Origin: Allobosea sp. WAO
GTDB lineage: Bacteria > Pseudomonadota > Alphaproteobacteria > Rhizobiales > Beijerinckiaceae
Length of the DNA: 64,000 nucleotides
Assembly (NCBI RefSeq): GCF_001509835.1
Contig: NZ_JXTJ01000016.1
Span: forward strand, 62,001-126,000
Direction: 5' to 3'
The translations under genes and the position numbers were made by a program. Under the pieces are notes generated by a model. It saw only the letters and a list, made by a program, of their open reading frames with translations, searched no databases and was not told where the DNA came from. This document shows positions 41,334-49,683 of this stretch, piece by piece. Within the stretch, counting starts at the first letter, position 1. Every line of letters begins with the position of its first letter.

Positions 41334-42167
41334 TTATTCGCCATTGCCGGTGTCGGCGGCGCGCAGCCCGTCCAGCACCGGCATCGAGGTGATGTTGTAG
41401 CCGGCGTCGACATGATGGATGTCGCCGGTCACGCCCCCCGAAAGATCGGAGAGATAATACAGCGCGGCCCCGCCGATATCCTCGAGCGACACCGATTTGC
41501 GCAGGGGCGAATTGGCGCGCTGCCAGGAGTACATCGCACGGGCATCGGAGATGCCGGCCCCGGCCAGCGTGCGCACCGGTCCGGGCGAGAGCGCGTTGAC
41601 GCGGATGCCGCGCGGGCCGTAATCGGCCGCGAGATAGCGCATGCTCGCCTCGAGCGCCGCCTTGGCGACACCCATGACATTGTAGTTCGGCATGACGCGG
41701 GTCGAGCCGCCATAGGTCAGCGTGATCATGCTGCCGCCCTGCGGCATGCGCTCCGCGGCGCGCTTGGCGGCTTCCGTGAAGGAGAAGCAGGAGATCACCA
41801 TGGTGCGCGAGAAATTCTCGCGGCTGGTGTCGGCATAGAGCCCCTTGAGCTCGTTCTTGTCGGAGAAGCCGATGGCGTGGATCAGGAAATCGAGCGTGTT
41901 GCGCTCGGGATCGTCGCCCCAGGCCTCGTCGAGCGCCGCGAAGGTCGCGTCGACGGAGGCGATGTCCTCGACATCGCAGGGGATCACCAGCTTCGAGCCG
42001 ATGCTCTCGGCGAGCGGCTTGACCCGCTTGCCCAGCGCCTCGCCCTGATAGGTGAAGGCCATCTCGGCGCCATGGGCGTGCAAGGTGCGGGCGATGCCCC
42101 AGGCGATCGAGTTCTGGTTGGCGACGCCCATGACGAGGCCGCGCTTGTTGTGCATCAAGGGGAGCAT
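41334..42167 (-). CDS. fabI: Enoyl-[acyl-carrier-protein] reductase (NADH)
   Basis: A 277-residue SDR-type enoyl reductase for the last step of the fatty-acid elongation cycle. 'GVANQNSIAWGIA' is the divergent FabI nucleotide-binding region and 'NYNVMGVAKAALE' holds the catalytic Tyr-x6-Lys. It is the third fab gene of the leftward set fabA-fabB-(DUF3303)-fabI. Confidence 0.96.
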   Translation of the reverse strand: MLPLMHNKRGLVMGVANQNSIAWGIARTLHAHGAEMAFTYQGEALGKRVKPLAESIGSKLVIPCDVEDIASVDATFAALDEAWGDDPERNTLDFLIHAIGFSDKNELKGLYADTSRENFSRTMVISCFSFTEAAKRAAERMPQGGSMITLTYGGSTRVMPNYNVMGVAKAALEASMRYLAADYGPRGIRVNALSPGPVRTLAGAGISDARAMYSWQRANSPLRKSVSLEDIGGAALYYLSDLSGGVTGDIHHVDAGYNITSMPVLDGLRAADTGNGE

Positions 42168-42260
42168 GGGATTCCGGTCTGGCTGCGGTCAACGGCCGCT
42201 CATAGCGGCATTTTCACCACCCCGGAAGCCCGGAGCGGATTAGGCGCGTCATAGCGCCGG

Positions 42261-42533
42261 TCAGGTTTTGCCGCTCAGGGCTGCGGCGGTCGCCTTCGAG
42301 GTCGCGAGCGGCACGATCTCGAAGCGGACAAGATCGCCCCAGGCGAGCACCCATTGCTGCAACAAGGTGACGTCGTCGCATTCCATGACCTGGAAGCAGC
42401 GCGAAAGATCGGCAGAGACCCAGCTGTCGACGTAGCGCAGCCCGTCCGGTGCCATCCGGCCACGCTCGGCGAACCGAGCGTAGACATCTTTCACGCGCCC
42501 CTGATCGAAATGCTCGATCACCATGAACAGCAT
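42261..42533 (-). CDS. DUF3303 family protein
   Basis: A 90-residue protein with the DUF3303 pattern: 'MLFMVIEHFDQGRVKDVYARF' with 'FQVMECDDVTLLQQW'. It lies 8 bp after fabB and 93 bp before fabI, so it is probably in the fatty-acid operon. The fold resembles dimeric alpha/beta barrels; its role there is unknown. Confidence 0.82.
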   Translation of the reverse strand: MLFMVIEHFDQGRVKDVYARFAERGRMAPDGLRYVDSWVSADLSRCFQVMECDDVTLLQQWVLAWGDLVRFEIVPLATSKATAAALSGKT

Positions 42534-42541
42534 GGCGGAGC

Positions 42542-43768
42542 TCAGGCCTCCAGGCGCTTCATCACGATGGTGGCGTTGGTGCCGCCGAAGCCGAAGGAGT
42601 TCGAGAGCACGCAGCCGAGGCCCGCATTGTCGATGCGCTTGCGCACGATCGGCATGTCGGCGAAGGCCGGGTCGAGCTCGTCGATATGGGCGCTCTCGCA
42701 GATGAAGTCGTTGTTGAGCATCAGAAGCGAGTAGATCGCCTCCTGCACGCCGGTGGCACCAAGCGAATGGCCGGTGAGCGACTTGGTCGCCGAGATCGGC
42801 GGGCTCTTGTCACCGGCACCGAAGACCTCGCGGATCGCCTCGATCTCCTTGGCGTCGCCGACCGGGGTCGAGGTGCCGTGCGGGTTGATGTAGCCGACCT
42901 TGGCGTTGACGCCCTGGAGGGCCATGCGCATGCAGCGCACCGCGCCCTCGCCCGACGGGGCGACCATGTCGTAACCGTCCGAGGTCGCGCCATAGCCGAC
43001 GATCTCGCCATAGATCTTGGCGCCGCGGGCCTTGGCGTGCTCGAGCTCCTCGAGCACCAGGACGCCGGCGCCGCCGGCGATGACGAAGCCGTCGCGGTTG
43101 ACGTCATAGGCGCGCGAGGCCCGGGCGGCGGTCTCGTTGAAGTTGGACGACATCGCGCCCATGGCATCGAACAGCACCGAAAGCGTCCAGTCGAGCTCCT
43201 CGCAGCCGCCGGCGAAGACGACGTCCTGCTTGCCCCACTGGATCAGCTCATAGGCATTGCCGATGCAGTGGTTCGAGGTCGCGCAGGCGGAGGAGATCGA
43301 ATAGTTCACGCCCTTGATCTTGAACCAGGTCGCGAGCGTCGCGGACGCGGTCGAGGACATGCCCTTGGGTACGGCGAAGGGGCCGACCTTCTTGGACGAG
43401 CCGCTCTCGCGCGCCTTGTCATAGGCGTCAATCAAAGCGCGGGTGGAAGGACCGCCGGAGCCCATGACGATGCCGGTGCGCTCATGGCTGATCTCGCCCG
43501 CCTCGAGGCCGGAATCGAGAATCGCCTGGTCCATCGCGACATGGTTCCAGGCCGAGCCGCCGCCATGGAAGCGCATGGCGCGGCGGTCGACGACATCAGC
43601 GGCGACGAGCGAGGGCACGCCGGCGACGCGGCTGCGGAAGCCGTGCTCCTCGAAATCCGGGACATAGGAGATGCCGGACTTGGCCTCGCGCAGCGAAGCC
43701 AGCACTTCCTGCGTATTGTTGCCGATGGACGAGACGATGCCCATCCCGGTGACCACAACGCGTCTCAT
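42542..43768 (-). CDS. fabB: Beta-ketoacyl-[acyl-carrier-protein] synthase I
   Basis: A 408-residue condensing enzyme with the Cys-His-His triad: Cys in 'SSACATSNHC', His in 'NPHGTSTPVGD' and His in 'TGHSLGATGVQE'. With FabA it makes unsaturated fatty acids. It follows fabA by 119 bp. Confidence 0.95.
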   Translation of the reverse strand: MRRVVVTGMGIVSSIGNNTQEVLASLREAKSGISYVPDFEEHGFRSRVAGVPSLVAADVVDRRAMRFHGGGSAWNHVAMDQAILDSGLEAGEISHERTGIVMGSGGPSTRALIDAYDKARESGSSKKVGPFAVPKGMSSTASATLATWFKIKGVNYSISSACATSNHCIGNAYELIQWGKQDVVFAGGCEELDWTLSVLFDAMGAMSSNFNETAARASRAYDVNRDGFVIAGGAGVLVLEELEHAKARGAKIYGEIVGYGATSDGYDMVAPSGEGAVRCMRMALQGVNAKVGYINPHGTSTPVGDAKEIEAIREVFGAGDKSPPISATKSLTGHSLGATGVQEAIYSLLMLNNDFICESAHIDELDPAFADMPIVRKRIDNAGLGCVLSNSFGFGGTNATIVMKRLEA

Positions 43769-43887
43769 GCTCGTTTCTCCGGCTGTTTGGTGGCGTGCCG
43801 GGTCGCCAGGCCCGGCTCGTTAATCATGTCGATACGGCGCAGATGGACCGAGCGGCCGCACAGCGCAAGACGGGCCGGCGATTTTGC

Positions 43888-44400
43888 TCAGGCCGCTTCG
43901 GGCTTGAACAGGCCGACCCGCATGTCGGAGACCGTATAGATACGCTTGCCGTCAGCCTCGAGCCAGCCATCGGCGATCCCCAGCACGAGCTTCGACTTGA
44001 AGACGCGCTTGAACTCGACGCCGTAGACCACCTGCTTGACGCTCGGCAGCACCTGGTCAGCGAACTTGACCTCGCCGACGCCGAGAGCGCGGCCGCGGCC
44101 CGGAAGGCCGAGCCAGCCGAGGAAGAAGCCGGTGAGCTGCCAGAGCGCATCGAGGCCGAGGCAGCCCGGCATCACCGGATCTCCCTTGAAATGGCAGTCG
44201 AAGAACCAGAGGTCCGGGCGGATGTCGAACTCGGCGCGGACGAAGCCCTTGCCGTGCGGGCCGCCTTCCTCGCTGATGTCGGTGATGCGGTCGAACATCA
44301 GCATCGGCGGCAGCGGCAGCTGCGCATTGCCCGGCCCGAACAGCTCCCCACGACCGCAGGCGAGGATCTCCTCGTAGCTGAATGACGATTGCCGCTCCAT
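43888..44400 (-). CDS. fabA: 3-hydroxydecanoyl-[acyl-carrier-protein] dehydratase/isomerase
   Basis: A 170-residue hot-dog enzyme. The active-site His is in 'FDCHFKGDPVMPGCLGLDALWQ' (broken for length: HFKGDPVMPG, then GLDALWQ with the Asp). It introduces the double bond in unsaturated fatty-acid synthesis. The start at 44400 excludes a 54-codon upstream extension without homology. It is divergent from irr. Confidence 0.95.
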   Translation of the reverse strand: MERQSSFSYEEILACGRGELFGPGNAQLPLPPMLMFDRITDISEEGGPHGKGFVRAEFDIRPDLWFFDCHFKGDPVMPGCLGLDALWQLTGFFLGWLGLPGRGRALGVGEVKFADQVLPSVKQVVYGVEFKRVFKSKLVLGIADGWLEADGKRIYTVSDMRVGLFKPEAA

Positions 44401-44584
44401 ATCCCGTTCCGCTCCGTTCCGGCCGCCCGATCTCACGGCGGTCATCTGTCGTGACGCGTGCCTAACACGGTGTCGCCGCGAAACGAAAGGGCGAAAGGCA
44501 TCGCACAGCGTGGATGATCCGGCCGTTTCTTTGAGCAGGCCCGCCATGACACGCCGTTGCAAAGACGAGATGACGCAGCCTTGC

Positions 44585-44601
44585 GCCGCAATGCTTGCGG
44601 C
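44585..44601. promoter_or_regulatory. palindrome upstream of irr
   Basis: GCCGCAA-TGC-TTGCGGC gives perfect seven-base arms, 84 bp before the irr start and 185 bp before fabA. It could be an operator or an mRNA hairpin in the irr leader. It does not look like the iron control element bound by Irr. Confidence 0.4.
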
Positions 44602-44685
44602 CCGGAGATCGAAGCCTTAAATCGGTAGGCAGGAGCCGGCCGCGTCTCGCGCCCCGGCATGAAAGCAAGGACGCAGACCCGAAGC

Positions 44686-45150
44686 ATGAACGATCTGACG
44701 CCACAGGAACAAGGCTACGGATCGAGCGCGCGCCCGGGATGCCCATTCCACGACGTGCGCCAGCGCCTGCGCCGCGTGGGCCTGCGCCCGACGCGCCAGC
44801 GGGTCTCGCTCGGCTGGCTGCTCTTCGCCAAGGGCGACCGGCATGTCAGCGCCGAGATGCTCTATGAAGAGGCGATGAAGGCGCGCGTGCCGGTATCGCT
44901 CGCGACGGTCTACAATACGCTGCATCAATTCACGCAATCGGGCCTGCTGCGCGAGCTTGCGATCGACGGCGCCAAGACATTTTTCGACACCGACAACAGC
45001 GACCATCACCATTTCGTCGTCGATGGCGAGGACAAGGTGATCGACATTCCGGCTTCGGCCGTCGATGTCGCGGAGCTCCCGCCGCCGCCTGATGGCTATG
45101 AGATCGCCCGCGTCGATGTCGTCGTCCGCCTGCGCAAGATCGACGGCTGA
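44686..45150 (+). CDS. irr: Iron response regulator Irr (Fur family)
   Basis: A 154-residue Fur-superfamily regulator. The N-terminal GCPFHD (residues 18-23) is the Cys-Pro haem regulatory motif by which Irr is destabilised by haem in some rhizobia, and HHH (107-109) is the second haem site. The winged helix ('GLRPTRQRVSLGWLLF', 'SLATVYNTLHQF') matches Irr. ATG 44659 is an alternative start. The irr-fabA divergence is common in the order. Confidence 0.92.
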   Translation: MNDLTPQEQGYGSSARPGCPFHDVRQRLRRVGLRPTRQRVSLGWLLFAKGDRHVSAEMLYEEAMKARVPVSLATVYNTLHQFTQSGLLRELAIDGAKTFFDTDNSDHHHFVVDGEDKVIDIPASAVDVAELPPPPDGYEIARVDVVVRLRKIDG

Positions 45151-45205
45151 GGCATTTCCGCGCCCGGACGGGCGGAGCGCCGCGACAGGTACGGGATTTC
45201 GCATC

Positions 45206-45967
45206 ATGACGGCATCGCGGCGCGCTTTCGTCGGCACCCTCGCATTCGGACTCCTGACCCCGGCCGGCGGAGCCTTCGCCGCAACCATGACCTTGCGCGG
45301 GACGGTATCCTATCGCGAGCGCATCGCGCTGCCGCCCGGCACCATCGTCGAGGTCAAGCTGCTCGATGTCTCGCTCGCGGATGCGCCGGCACGCACCATC
45401 GCCGAGACCACCGCCAGCGGCGCGCGCAACCCAACGCGCTACGTGCTGCGCTTCGACCGGGCGCAAATCCAGCCGCGCCGGCGCTATGCGCTGCAGGCCC
45501 GCATCCTGCACCGTGGTCAGCTGCTCTTCATCAACACCAGCCATCACGGCATTTTCGACGGTGGGCCGGAGCAGACCGATATCCGCGTCGAACGCGTCGC
45601 CGGCACGCCCTCCCCCGCCCCGGAGAGCTCCAGCTCGCCCGTCGGGCGCTGGCTGCTCGAAGATATCAGGCAAGCGGGGGTGATCGACCGGCTGCAGACC
45701 GTACTCGAGATCGCTGTCGACGGCCGGGTCAGCGGCTCCGGCGGCTGCAACCGGATGAGCGGCTCGGCGCGGATCAGCGGCACGCGAATCAGCTTCGGAC
45801 CGGTGGCCGCGACGCAGATGGCCTGCACGCCCGCGGCGATGGATCAGGAGCAGAAGTTCTTCGCCGGATTACGCGCGGTGCGGCGCTGGCGGACTGATCC
45901 GGCGCGCGGCAAGCTCGCGCTGCTCGACGGAAGCGGCCGGCCGATCATGACCTTCTCGGCGATGTGA
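45206..45967 (+). CDS. Exported protein with YbaY-like and META domains
   Basis: A 253-residue protein with a signal peptide ending 'GGAFAA' (about residue 26). Residues 27-130 resemble the YbaY/YscW beta-sandwich ('PPGTIVEVKLLDVSLADAPA'). Residues 145-253 are a META domain ('GGCNRMSGSARISG', 'ATQMACTPAAMDQEQKF'), known from HslJ. Similar two-domain envelope proteins exist in many alphaproteobacteria. It ends 28 bp from the convergent SH3-domain gene. Confidence 0.82.
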   Translation: MTASRRAFVGTLAFGLLTPAGGAFAATMTLRGTVSYRERIALPPGTIVEVKLLDVSLADAPARTIAETTASGARNPTRYVLRFDRAQIQPRRRYALQARILHRGQLLFINTSHHGIFDGGPEQTDIRVERVAGTPSPAPESSSSPVGRWLLEDIRQAGVIDRLQTVLEIAVDGRVSGSGGCNRMSGSARISGTRISFGPVAATQMACTPAAMDQEQKFFAGLRAVRRWRTDPARGKLALLDGSGRPIMTFSAM

Positions 45968-45970
45968 CCG

Positions 45971-45989
45971 GCCGCCCGCAGCGGGCGGC
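45971..45989. terminator. hairpin between convergent genes
   Basis: GCCGCCC and GGGCGGC with a five-base loop lie exactly between two convergent stops (45967 and 45996). It lacks T-runs on both strands, so it would act as a weak bidirectional terminator. Confidence 0.45.
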
Positions 45990-45995
45990 GCCGGC

Positions 45996-46535
45996 TCAGT
46001 TCAGCTTCTCGTTCGGGTAGACGCCCCAGAGCCGGTCCTGGCGCAGATAACCGTTGATCTTGTTGACCGTGACATTGCACCAGCCGCCACCGGGGCAGGA
46101 ATGGACATTGGCGATCACGCCGGGCTCCAGGCTGGCGAGGATCGTGGCGTTGTCGCTGGCGGATTCACGCAGGGCAAAGGTCTCGCCCTTCACCTTGGAC
46201 CAGGGCGCGACCAGCACGGTGCGCCGCCCGGAGAGCAGGCTGTGCAGCACCCAGCCCTCGGTGCCGTCGGCATCGCGCACACGCCGCCAGGTCTCGAACT
46301 CGGCGGTGACCTCGACCGGCAGTCCGGCGCGCTGGAAGACCCAGCTGGTGCGATGCTCCTTCGACGGCCCCTCGCGCAGATTGACCCGGTCCGATTTCAG
46401 GCTGACATAGCGCGGTACCGGCAGGCCGCTGACTTGGCCGGTCGCAAGCTCCTGCGCGAATGCGCCCGCCGAAGCGAGAGCAAGCCCCGCCATCACCGCC
46501 AGGCCTGCAAGACCGCTCCTCATGCTAGCCGCCAT
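45996..46535 (-). CDS. Exported bacterial SH3-domain protein
   Basis: A 179-residue protein with a signal peptide ending 'SAGAFAQ' (about residue 28). Two SH3-like repeats follow: 'SDRVNLREGPSKEHRTSWVF' (about 48-67) with 'EGWVLHSLLSG', then 'ALRESASDNATILASLEPGVIANV' (about 120-143) with 'INGYLRQDRLWGVYPNE'. Such domains bind cell-wall peptides. GGAGAG precedes the ATG. Confidence 0.87.
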   Translation of the reverse strand: MAASMRSGLAGLAVMAGLALASAGAFAQELATGQVSGLPVPRYVSLKSDRVNLREGPSKEHRTSWVFQRAGLPVEVTAEFETWRRVRDADGTEGWVLHSLLSGRRTVLVAPWSKVKGETFALRESASDNATILASLEPGVIANVHSCPGGGWCNVTVNKINGYLRQDRLWGVYPNEKLN

Positions 46536-46834
46536 CCAATTCTCTCCTTCGCCCTGCCGGCCGGCGCGCCGTATAGGAGGCGCGGCAGGCCCGGGTCATG
46601 ATCAACGGCGACGCAGCGCGGAGCCGGATCTGCGCGAAAAACCGGTTTCCACTTTTCCGCATCCTGCTCTAGACAACAGATCGGCTGCCGGCGTCGAAAA
46701 TCCACCAGAACCCATTCCTGAAGCGCCTCGGTTAATGGCGGGTTGAGGCGGAAACGAGACCGGCGAAGCCGAAGCGTTGGGAGCATGCGGCGATCGGGCG
46801 CGGGCCCGGGCCAAATGCCCCGGAGGAGCCGCTT
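46536..46834. repeat. intergenic region with REP-like half element
   Basis: This 299-bp gap between divergent genes holds AAACCGGTTTCCACTTTTCC followed by GCATCCTGCTC (46640-46672), related to the palindrome at 40937-40961. The rest should contain the promoters of the SH3 gene and the dehydrogenase gene. Nothing else is recognisable. Confidence 0.5.
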
Positions 46835-47830
46835 ATGTCGAAGAAGAAGCCGCTGGTCGTCGTCACGCGCAAGCTGCCCGCCGTCGTAGAGACACGGATG
46901 CGCGAGCTGTTCGACGCAAGGCTGAATCTCGACGATACGCCGATGAGCCAGGCCGCCCTGGTGGAGGCCCTGAAGACCGCCGACGTGCTGGTCCCGACCG
47001 TGACCGACAAGCTCGACGCCGGGCTGATCGCCCAGGCTGGCGAACAGCTGCGCCTGATCGCGAATTTCGGCAATGGCGTCGACAATATCGACGTCGCCAG
47101 CGCCGTTCAGCGCGGCATCACCGTGACCAATACGCCCGGCGTGCTGACCGACGACACCGCCGACATGACGATGGCGCTGATCCTTGCCGTGGCCCGCCGC
47201 ATCGCCGAGGGCGCGCGCGTCATCACCGACGACGAATGGGGCGGCTGGTCGCCGACCTGGATGCTCGGCCGGCGCATCACCGGCAAACGCCTCGGCATCG
47301 TCGGCATGGGCCGGATCGGCCAGGCGCTCGCCCGCCGCGCCTCCGCCTTCGGCCTCTCGATCCACTATCACAACCGCCGCCGCATCGATGCGCGCACCGA
47401 GGAGGCACTCAACGCCACCTACTGGGATTCGCTCGACCAGATGCTGGCGCGCATGGACGTCGTCTCGGTCAACTGCCCGCACACGCCGGCGACCTACCAT
47501 CTGCTCTCGGCGCGCCGGCTGAAGCTGATGAAGCCCGATGCAATCCTGGTAAACACCGCGCGCGGCGAGATCGTCGACGAGACGGCGCTCGCCCGGATGC
47601 TCGAAGCCGGCGAGCTCGCCGGCGCCGGGCTCGACGTGTTCGAGCACGAGCCGGCCGTCAATCCGCGCCTGCTGAAGCTCGCCCGCCAACACCGCGTCGT
47701 GGTGCTCCCGCATATGGGCTCGGCCACGCATGAGGGCCGCGCCGATATGGGCGAGAAGGTCATCGTCAACATCAAGACCTTCATGGACGGGCACAAGCCG
47801 CCGGATCGCGTGCTGCCGAGCATGCTCTGA
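46835..47830 (+). CDS. D-isomer 2-hydroxyacid dehydrogenase (glyoxylate/hydroxypyruvate reductase-like)
   Basis: A 331-residue NAD(P)-dependent dehydrogenase. The Rossmann motif is 'GIVGMGRIGQALARRA' (about 153-168). Catalytic residues are Arg in 'LVNTARGEIVDE', Glu about 30 residues later in 'DVFEHEPA' and His in 'VVLPHMGSATHE'. 'FGNGVDNIDV' belongs to the GyaR/GhrB group. GGAGGAGCC precedes the start. Confidence 0.92.
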   Translation: MSKKKPLVVVTRKLPAVVETRMRELFDARLNLDDTPMSQAALVEALKTADVLVPTVTDKLDAGLIAQAGEQLRLIANFGNGVDNIDVASAVQRGITVTNTPGVLTDDTADMTMALILAVARRIAEGARVITDDEWGGWSPTWMLGRRITGKRLGIVGMGRIGQALARRASAFGLSIHYHNRRRIDARTEEALNATYWDSLDQMLARMDVVSVNCPHTPATYHLLSARRLKLMKPDAILVNTARGEIVDETALARMLEAGELAGAGLDVFEHEPAVNPRLLKLARQHRVVVLPHMGSATHEGRADMGEKVIVNIKTFMDGHKPPDRVLPSML

Positions 47831-47975
47831 GCGCAGCCTGAAGGCCTGCGCCGCGCCGAAACAAGCCGCCTTGCCGAGCGCGCCGTCAGATCGACAGCGC
47901 GCTTACATGGCCATGCCGTGTCCCCAGGAAACTGGGCGCGCTCCAGGCGACCCTGCCTCGGAGCGGGAGTAGCCT

Positions 47976-48986
47976 TCAGCCGCCGCGCGAGGTGGCGAAC
48001 TGGCCCGCCTTGCGGAAGCGCCAGAGATAGGACGGCACCTCCGCCTCGAACGAGACCGGCGCGATGCCGATGCCGGCGAGCGTGCGGCCGTCCTTGCGGG
48101 CGGCTTCGGAGACGACATTGTCGCTCTCCAGCAGGGTGACCTGGTCCCGGGTCAGCAGGAACTCGTCCGGCAGAAGGCCGAGCGAGAGCGTGTTGACGAT
48201 CTCGAGGATCCGGGCCTGGAAGCGGGCGAGCGGGAAAGGCAGCGAGGCGATGACGCGCCGGCGGCCGGTGACCTCGCAGACATATTCGACCAGCTCGCGG
48301 AAGCTCTTCACCTCGGGACCGCCGAGCTCGTAGACCTTGCCGCCCTCGACCTTGCCCTCGATTGCAAGCGCAACCGCCTTGGCGACATCGCCGACGAAGA
48401 CCGGTTGGAACTTGGTTTCGCCGCCGCCGACCAACGGCAGGACCGGCAGCATGCGGGCGAGTGAGGCGAAACGGTTGAAGAAGGTATCCTCGGGGCCGAA
48501 CATGATCGAGGGGCGCAGCACGACGGCGCTCCCGACCAGCTCGAGCACCGCCGCCTCGCCCTCCGCCTTGGTGCGGGCATAGTGCGACTGCGAATCGACA
48601 TCCGCGCCGAGCGCCGAGACCTGCACGAGGCGCTCGATGCCGAGGCTGGCGCAGGCGTGGGCGACGGTACGTGCGCCACGCGCCTGGACATTGGAGAAAT
48701 TCTGCCGGCCGCTCTCGCTGAGGATGCCGACCAGATTGATCACCGCATCGGAGCCGCGCACAGCGGCGGCGACCGAATCGGGGTAGCGCAGATTGGCCTG
48801 GACGGCGTGGATCTGGCCGACGATGCCGAGCGGCTGCAGGAAATTGGCGAGATCGGGCCGACGCACGGCGACGCGGACGCGATAGCCGCGCCGGGCGAGC
48901 GCCCGCACGACGTGCCGCCCGAGGAAGCCCGAGCCGCCGAAGACGGTGACGAGTTGCTGAGCGGGAGGCTGGGTCGCCATGGTCAC
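47976..48986 (-). CDS. Atypical SDR, complex I NDUFA9-subunit-like protein
   Basis: A 336-residue Rossmann protein. 'TVFGGSGFLGRHVVRALARRGYRVRVAVRRP' (shown over 13-43 with GGSGFLGRH as the key motif) begins the NDUFA9/atypical SDR fold, and 'YARTKAEGEAAV' carries the Tyr-x3-Lys. Bacterial relatives are often called ubiquinone-binding or complex I-like proteins. The start may be GTG 48986 (GGAG six bases away) or ATG 48980. Confidence 0.87.
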   Translation of the reverse strand: MTMATQPPAQQLVTVFGGSGFLGRHVVRALARRGYRVRVAVRRPDLANFLQPLGIVGQIHAVQANLRYPDSVAAAVRGSDAVINLVGILSESGRQNFSNVQARGARTVAHACASLGIERLVQVSALGADVDSQSHYARTKAEGEAAVLELVGSAVVLRPSIMFGPEDTFFNRFASLARMLPVLPLVGGGETKFQPVFVGDVAKAVALAIEGKVEGGKVYELGGPEVKSFRELVEYVCEVTGRRRVIASLPFPLARFQARILEIVNTLSLGLLPDEFLLTRDQVTLLESDNVVSEAARKDGRTLAGIGIAPVSFEAEVPSYLWRFRKAGQFATSRGG

Positions 48987-49132
48987 GCGAGCTCCGATTT
49001 GGAAGCGTTGGAAACTGTTCCTGTCGCGCCTGTCCTAGTTCATCGCATCCCAACTGTGAAGGCGGCGCAACGCCTCGCCGCCCGCTGCACAGCCCTCTGC
49101 ACAGCCGCGTGATAATTTCGTCGGCTAGGCCG

Positions 49133-49161
49133 TTGACAGGCGCGTCCGCCCCCCCTAAACG
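49133..49161 (+). promoter_or_regulatory. promoter of tRNA-Leu
   Basis: TTGACA (49133-49138) and TAAACG (49156-49161) are 17 bp apart, with the tRNA beginning ten bases after the -10. The spacing and position fit a stable-RNA promoter. Confidence 0.7.
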
Positions 49162-49171
49162 GACCCTCGTT

Positions 49172-49258
49172 GCCCAGGTGGCGGAATTGGTAGACGCACC
49201 AGCTTCAGGTGCTGGCGCTCGCAAGGGCGTGGAGGTTCGAGTCCTCTCCTGGGCACCA
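49172..49258 (+). tRNA. tRNA-Leu (anticodon CAG), CCA encoded
   Basis: The 87 bases fold into a class II tRNA. The acceptor stem is GCCCAGG with CCTGGGC, the anticodon loop TTCAGGT reads CAG, a long variable arm follows, the T-loop is GGTTCGAGTCC, and ACCA ends the gene. It decodes CTG, a frequent codon in this high-GC genome. Confidence 0.97.
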
Positions 49259-49286
49259 CTCTTTCTCTTCAGCAAAGAGAAAGAGT
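49258..49286 (+). terminator. perfect hairpin directly after the tRNA
   Basis: Twelve-base perfect arms (49258-49269, 49275-49286; CTCTTTCTCTT with AAGAGAAAGAG) and a five-base loop begin at the last base of the tRNA. No T-run follows. It may mark the 3' processing site. Confidence 0.55.
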
Positions 49287-49359
49287 TCCGCATCGAGAAA
49301 AGCCAGTTTGGCGCCGCATTTATCTTGCGGTTGCATTTGGTGGACCTTCAGATGCCATG

Positions 49360-49392
49360 ACCCGTCACTACCAAGACGGGTTTCTATTTTTA
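49360..49392 (+). terminator. intrinsic terminator downstream of tRNA-Leu
   Basis: ACCCGT and ACGGGT arms with a ten-base loop are followed by TTCTATTTTTA. It is oriented with the tRNA and about 100 bp after it. The stretch 49393-49683 up to the aminotransferase stop holds no recognisable gene. Confidence 0.6.
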
Positions 49393-49683
49393 GAGTACGC
49401 AGCGCGCACTGTCCTTTGCCTGATCGCAAGGGACAGCGGGCTTCCCTGCTGCAGGCAGGGAGCATCGCTCCGCTGCCATCCGCTACAAGGCCGTCTTCCC
49501 GCGCCGAGCGAAGGAAGCGATGATCGCTCGGTCGCGCTTTTTCGCGCGCTGAACGTCCTTGGCACGATCTACGAATCGCTCAAGCAGCCCCCGTGCTTTC
49601 GGGGGGACTTATCGGCCGCCTCCCGCCAGCATCGCCTACCTTCGCCGGCGTTGGGGCGTTCCGACAAACCCGGCGCGGTTCGA

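Noticed and set aside
49172..49683. tRNA-Leu as an integration site for a genomic island
   Set aside because: No integrase, no repeated tRNA 3' end and no composition change were found downstream.
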